8,113 nucleotides of DNA from Pseudomonadota bacterium (GTDB taxonomy: Bacteria > Pseudomonadota > Alphaproteobacteria > Rhizobiales > Devosiaceae): contig JAEYTN010000021.1 of NCBI GenBank assembly GCA_023433985.1, positions 1-8,113 on the forward strand, in the 5' to 3' direction. Made by a program: the position numbers and the translations under genes. Below the pieces are notes generated by a model that saw nothing but the letters and a program-made list of their open reading frames with translations, ran no database searches and was not told where the DNA came from. This document shows, piece after piece, positions 5,973 through 8,113 of the stretch (the stretch's first letter is position 1; every line of letters begins with the position of its first letter).

Positions 5973-6377
5973 TTACTCGGCGGGGGTGAAGTTCATCGCC
6001 ACGCCGTTGATGCAGTAGCGCTCGAAGGTCGGCGGCGGACCGTCGGGGAAGACGTGCCCCAGGTGGCTGCCGCAGGTGGCGCAATGCACCTCGGTGCGCA
6101 CCATGCCGTAGCTGCGATCGACCGTCGTCTCGGTGCTGCCGGGGATCGGCTCGTTGAAGCTCGGCCAGCCGGTACCGCTCTCGAACTTCACGTTGCCCTC
6201 GAACAGCGGCGTGTCGCAGCCGGCGCAGGAGAAGGTGCCGGGACGCTTCTCGTGCAGCAGCGCGCAACTGCCGGGCCGCTCGGTCGCGTGCTCGCGCATC
6301 ACCGCGTACTGCTCGGGCGTCAGCAATTGCCGCCACTCCGCGTCGGTACGCGTCACGCGATAGGTGTGGGTGTCCAT
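5973..6377 (-). CDS. msrB: Peptide-methionine (R)-S-oxide reductase MsrB
   Basis: This 134-residue enzyme reduces the R epimer of methionine sulfoxide in oxidised proteins, using thioredoxin as electron donor. It has the two zinc CxxC pairs (Cys51/Cys54 and Cys99/Cys102), KFESGTGWPSF (64-74), VRTEVHCATCGSHLGHVF (93-110) and the catalytic motif RYCINGVAMNF with nucleophile Cys122. It is full length with no signal peptide, so it is cytosolic. I choose the ATG at 6377 because GGAGA lies about six bases upstream; an in-frame TTG at 6389 would consume that ribosome-binding site. It converges with the lipid-type operon at the terminator and is divergent from tetR. A ten-codon ORF with a very strong Shine-Dalgarno lies 40 bp upstream on the same strand. 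Placement beside a putative lipid-oxidation cluster suggests oxidative-stress function. Confidence 0.96.
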   Translation of the reverse strand: MDTHTYRVTRTDAEWRQLLTPEQYAVMREHATERPGSCALLHEKRPGTFSCAGCDTPLFEGNVKFESGTGWPSFNEPIPGSTETTVDRSYGMVRTEVHCATCGSHLGHVFPDGPPPTFERYCINGVAMNFTPAE

Positions 6378-6417
6378 GAATGTCTCCAATCGGCGGGTCT
6401 GCCCTCAATGTCGTGGC

Positions 6418-6450
6418 TTAGGACCGGCCATGCAAGCGAGGCGTTGTCAC
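6418..6450 (-). CDS. Candidate ten-codon leader peptide upstream of msrB
   Basis: GTG at 6450 opens a ten-residue frame (MTTPRLHGRS) ending with TAA at 6418. It is preceded by AGGAGGTGA (6463-6455), a nine-base match to the complement of the 16S rRNA 3' end, seven bases from the GTG measured from AGGAGG. Such a site in an intergenic stretch is unlikely to be idle. The frame ends 40 bp before the msrB ATG. It has no run of one amino acid to suggest a classical attenuator, and I see no clear alternative hairpins. It may be a leader peptide or a small protein of unknown role. The ribosome site is seen directly; expression is inference. Confidence 0.4.
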   Translation of the reverse strand: MTTPRLHGRS

Positions 6451-6454
6451 GCGC

Positions 6455-6463
6455 TCACCTCCT
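6455..6463 (-). promoter_or_regulatory. Near-perfect Shine-Dalgarno (AGGAGGTGA)
   Basis: Nine bases match the anti-Shine-Dalgarno of 16S rRNA. No ribosome site visible elsewhere in this window is as strong. It is correctly spaced for the GTG at 6450 and lies about 78 bases upstream of the msrB start. Confidence 0.65.
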
Positions 6464-6499
6464 AGTACGCAGGGGCCGGCAGGAAGGTTACATCGTGGG

Positions 6500-6528
6500 T
6501 TGACAGTATAACTGCCATTGTGGCATCT
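6500..6528 (+). promoter_or_regulatory. Candidate tetR promoter
   Basis: TTGACA (6500-6505) is a perfect -35 hexamer. A -10 at 17-bp spacing would be the poor GCATCT (6523-6528), and TCTAAA (6526-6531) matches better but at 20-bp spacing. Either would start transcription close to the ATG at 6537, giving a leaderless or near-leaderless mRNA. TATAAC (6507-6512) is an alternative -10 without a recognisable -35. Confidence 0.45.
6501..6517. promoter_or_regulatory. Palindromic operator O1 for the TetR regulator
   Basis: TGACAGT-ATA-ACTGCCA: the arms TGACAGT and ACTGCCA (reverse complement TGGCAGT) match at six of seven positions around a 3-bp centre. It overlaps the -35 hexamer, the usual place for a TetR repressor to bind its own promoter. 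Confidence 0.65.
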
Positions 6529-6537
6529 AAACTGCCA
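6521..6537. promoter_or_regulatory. Palindromic operator O2 overlapping the tetR start
   Basis: TGGCATC-TAA-ACTGCCA: the arms match at five of seven positions around a 3-bp centre, and its right arm is identical to that of O1. The O1 and O2 centres are 20 bp apart, about two helical turns, placing the sites on the same DNA face. It covers the -10 region and the first base of the ATG. Confidence 0.6.
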
Positions 6538-7136
6538 TGAACGAGATGCATCCCAATCGCCTGTCGGCGCGTGCCGAGCTCGCGGCCCTTACGGAGGACA
6601 GGATCCTCAATGGGCTGGCGACGGTTTTCGCCAAGGGCGACGAGTTCAGCTTCGAGCGGCTGGCATCGGAGGCAGGGGTGCCGCAGCGCACGCTCTATCG
6701 CTACTTCCCCAATCGCGAGGCGCTGTTCACCGCCTTCTGGGCCTGGGTGAACCGGCGGATCGAGGTACCGGCCCGGCCGGAGACGCCCGAGCAGGTCGTG
6801 GCGCATATTCCCGACCTCTACGCCGCGTTCGACCGGGGCGAGGTGCTGGTGCGCGCCATGTTGCACCACCCCTATGGCCGGGCCATCCGCATCGAGCAGG
6901 CCGAGGCTAGGCGCGAGAAGTTCCGCCTGGCGCTCGCGAGCCTGCTCGAGACGATGAGCGAGGGCGAAGGCACCGGCCTGCTCGCGGCGGTGACGGTGAT
7001 GTGCTCGGCCACCGGCTGGGAGAGCATGAGGGACAACTGGGGGCTGAGCGGCCCCGCTGCTGCCGAAGCGGCGCAGTGGGCGGTGCGGGCTCTCATCGAC
7101 GGAGCGCGGGGGCGTTCAGGAGCGGGCGGCGACTGA
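6537..7136 (+). CDS. TetR/AcrR-family transcriptional regulator
   Basis: This 199-residue one-component repressor has its N-terminal helix-turn-helix at about residues 20-65: FERLASEAGVPQRTLYRYFPNREALF (39-64) is the classic TetR recognition region with its TLYRYF core. The remaining 135 residues form a variable ligand-binding and dimerisation domain (helices around 84-98, 116-140 and 145-160); I cannot name the ligand. The start is the ATG at 6537; another in-frame ATG at 6546 is possible. Neither has a Shine-Dalgarno, consistent with leaderless translation from the promoter described upstream. Two tandem palindromes overlap the promoter and start codon, so autorepression is expected. The VOC gene follows after 39 bp and is probably co-regulated. 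msrB lies divergently on the other side and could also be affected. Confidence 0.92.
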   Translation: MNEMHPNRLSARAELAALTEDRILNGLATVFAKGDEFSFERLASEAGVPQRTLYRYFPNREALFTAFWAWVNRRIEVPARPETPEQVVAHIPDLYAAFDRGEVLVRAMLHHPYGRAIRIEQAEARREKFRLALASLLETMSEGEGTGLLAAVTVMCSATGWESMRDNWGLSGPAAAEAAQWAVRALIDGARGRSGAGGD

Positions 7137-7150
7137 GGCGCAGACGCCTC
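7135..7150 (+). other. Short hairpin in the tetR-VOC gap
   Basis: GAGGCG (7135-7140), loop CAGA and CGCCTC (7145-7150) form a 6-bp perfect stem starting in the tetR stop codon. It has no T-tract, so it is unlikely to terminate fully; it may modulate processing or translation of the downstream VOC gene. Confidence 0.35.
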
Positions 7151-7175
7151 GCCCCCGCATAACCAAGGAAATCCC

Positions 7176-7718
7176 ATGATCCATCACACCTCCTTTGCGG
7201 TCCGCGACACATCGCGCGTCGCAAGCGTCCTCGCCGAGTTGATCGGAGGGACGCCGGTTCGCGCGCCGACCCCGCCCTTTCCGCATGGCGCCTGGCTCGT
7301 CGTCGCGGGCGATGCGCACGGCACCTTCCTCGAAATCGTACCCGAAGGCTCGGTGTTCGAGGCGGACTCGCCGCTCGGCGTCCGGCAGACGCCGCTGAAG
7401 CTGGCAGCCAGCTCGGCCCATGTGCTGGTATCGAGCCCGCTCGACGGCCAGACGATCCAGGATGTTGCGGCCCGCGAGGGCTGGAAGGCCCAGGAGGTGG
7501 AGACCGGCCTGTTCAAGATCGTGAAGGTCTGGGTGGAGGACGTCGTTCTGGTCGAACTGCTGGCGGCGGGTGAAGCGGAGCGCTACGTCGAGGCCTTCGG
7601 CGCTCGCGGCCTCGCGACCCTCGATGGCAGGCTGCGAGAGCTCGAAACCACGCTGGACACGGCGCTCAGGAGCAGGCTGCCGGCCGCGGTGCTGGAAGAG
7701 GCATTGGGGCGGCCATAG
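7176..7718 (+). CDS. VOC (glyoxalase-fold) family protein
   Basis: This 180-residue protein resembles the vicinal oxygen chelate superfamily, whose members (glyoxalases, dioxygenases, fosfomycin-type resistance enzymes, binding proteins) are built from two beta-alpha-beta-beta-beta modules. Module one is about residues 1-56 (IHHTSFAVRD start, FLEIV end); module two is about 80-130 (SAHVLVSS start, VVLVELL end). Residues in the usual metal positions are His3 or His4, Glu53, His82 and Glu127, so metal binding is possible; this assignment is by position, not by alignment. A helical tail (about 131-180) follows. The start is the ATG at 7176 with AAGGAA five bases before it. It lies 39 bp after tetR on the same strand, suggesting a regulator-effector pair in which the regulator's ligand may be the VOC protein's substrate. 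Substrate and reaction are unknown. Confidence 0.75.
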   Translation: MIHHTSFAVRDTSRVASVLAELIGGTPVRAPTPPFPHGAWLVVAGDAHGTFLEIVPEGSVFEADSPLGVRQTPLKLAASSAHVLVSSPLDGQTIQDVAAREGWKAQEVETGLFKIVKVWVEDVVLVELLAAGEAERYVEAFGARGLATLDGRLRELETTLDTALRSRLPAAVLEEALGRP

Positions 7719-7729
7719 GCCGGAAGGAG

Positions 7730-7752
7730 GGGCGCGCAGTAGCTGCGCGCCC
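7730..7752 (+). terminator. GC-rich hairpin after the VOC gene
   Basis: GGGCGCGCAG (7730-7739), loop TAG and CTGCGCGCCC (7743-7752) form a perfect 10-bp stem eleven bases after the VOC stop. It is followed by TCTCCAGTTCGG, without a T-tract, so it is a probable but not classical terminator of the tetR-VOC unit. Confidence 0.6.
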
Positions 7753-7783
7753 TCTCCAGTTCGGTGCAGCAGACAAGTAGAAT

Positions 7784-7810
7784 CCTGTCACTGGCCGTTC
7801 AGGCGACAGG
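7784..7810. repeat. Inverted repeat upstream of the GNAT gene
   Basis: CCTGTC (7784-7789) and GACAGG (7805-7810) form a 6-bp inverted repeat with a 15-bp spacer, 52 bp before the GNAT ATG. It could be an operator or chance. A TAGAAT at 7778-7783 resembles a -10 box but has no matching -35. I see nothing else in the 143-bp gap apart from the hairpin nearer the VOC gene. Confidence 0.25.
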
Positions 7811-7861
7811 GCTAATACTAAGCGCAACCGTGGGGGGCGACCACATGCATGGACCCACGAA

Positions 7862-8113
7862 ATGAACTTCGCCTATCCGAGACTTCACCTGGCCGAAGAG
7901 GCTTACCTGATCCGTCGCGCCACGCGGGCGGATCTTTCCGAGATCACCGATCTCGTTCGCACCGCGCTCGCCGCCTATCGCGGCGTCGCTCCCAGGAAGG
8001 CGCTCGAGCTCTATATCGAGCGTTCGACCAGGACGGAGGAGCGCTGGGAGCAGGCCGACCTTCTCGTTGCCGTCCAGTACGGGCAGGTGCTCGGCACCGT
8101 CACGTTCCATGAC
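7862..8113 (+). CDS. GNAT-family N-acetyltransferase, 3' truncated by window edge
   Basis: 84 residues are visible from the ATG at 7862 to the window end with no stop. YLIRRATRADLSEI (15-28) is the typical first strand and helix of GNAT acetyltransferases, which move the acetyl group of acetyl-CoA to an amine. DLLVAVQYGQVLGTVTFHD (66-84) matches the second and third strands leading to the acetyl-CoA site. The pyrophosphate-binding Q/RxxGxG/A motif would lie beyond the window, so activity and substrate cannot be judged. No Shine-Dalgarno precedes the ATG and no other in-frame start exists nearby upstream, so initiation may be leaderless or start-codon driven. A longer frame from 7849 in another phase overlaps it but gives no recognisable protein. 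The gap from the VOC gene and its hairpin suggests separate transcription. Confidence 0.7.
   Translation, partial: MNFAYPRLHLAEEAYLIRRATRADLSEITDLVRTALAAYRGVAPRKALELYIERSTRTEERWEQADLLVAVQYGQVLGTVTFHD

Noticed and set aside
6378..6389. TTG start for msrB four codons upstream of the ATG
   Set aside because: The GGAGA ribosome site lies within this extension and is correctly spaced for the ATG at 6377.
5638..6408. A 256-codon minus-strand frame overlapping msrB and DUF1295
   Set aside because: It is out of frame with msrB, which has all catalytic residues; the frame is Arg/Ala-rich shadow.
7849..8112. An 87-codon plus-strand frame at the window end
   Set aside because: It is Arg/Gly/Ser-rich with no domain, and the frame from 7862 over the same bases gives a recognisable GNAT N-terminus.

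Overview
The window is GC-rich (about two thirds G+C), tightly packed, and uses ATGA stop/start overlaps. Its proteins look like those of an alphaproteobacterium, perhaps Sphingomonadales or Rhizobiales; this is inferred from general family resemblance and base composition, and no rRNA or other taxonomic marker is present. I see no tRNA, rRNA, CRISPR array, insertion sequence or phage gene.

Layout. (1) 1-2045, plus strand: the 3' part of a thermonuclease (SNase-like) gene overlaps by ATGA a lipoprotein-type M48 zinc metalloprotease. (2) 2053-2898, minus strand: a NUDIX hydrolase lies downstream of a small DUF2177 membrane protein in a two-gene unit, which converges on the protease at a hairpin. 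(3) 2899-3037: a divergent intergenic region rich in inverted repeats. (4) 3038-5939, plus strand: three overlapping genes encode an FAD-dependent amine-oxidase-like oxidoreductase, a DUF1365 protein and a DUF1295 membrane protein. They end at a bidirectional terminator facing msrB. (5) 5973-6377, minus strand: msrB, methionine-R-sulfoxide reductase. (6) 6378-6536: a divergent region with a ten-codon minus-strand ORF behind a near-perfect Shine-Dalgarno and, close to the tetR start, two tandem 17-bp palindromes. (7) 6537-7718, plus strand: a TetR-family regulator followed by a VOC (glyoxalase-fold) protein. (8) 7862-8113: the N-terminus of a GNAT acetyltransferase, cut by the window end.

How the genes may work together. 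FAD oxidoreductase and DUF1365 genes normally accompany a cyclopropane-fatty-acid-synthase-like methyltransferase in lipid-modification clusters, some of which respond to singlet oxygen in alphaproteobacteria. Here DUF1365 runs straight into DUF1295 and no methyltransferase is present. With DUF2177 divergent and msrB adjacent, the centre of the window reads as a membrane-lipid or oxidative-stress neighbourhood; this is inference from family and context. The tetR-VOC pair looks like a separate, self-regulated small-molecule response unit.

Most worth a second look are the tandem palindromes at tetR, the ten-codon ORF upstream of msrB, the methyltransferase-less lipid cluster, and the sequence motifs shared by the two divergent leaders and by the two gene junctions.
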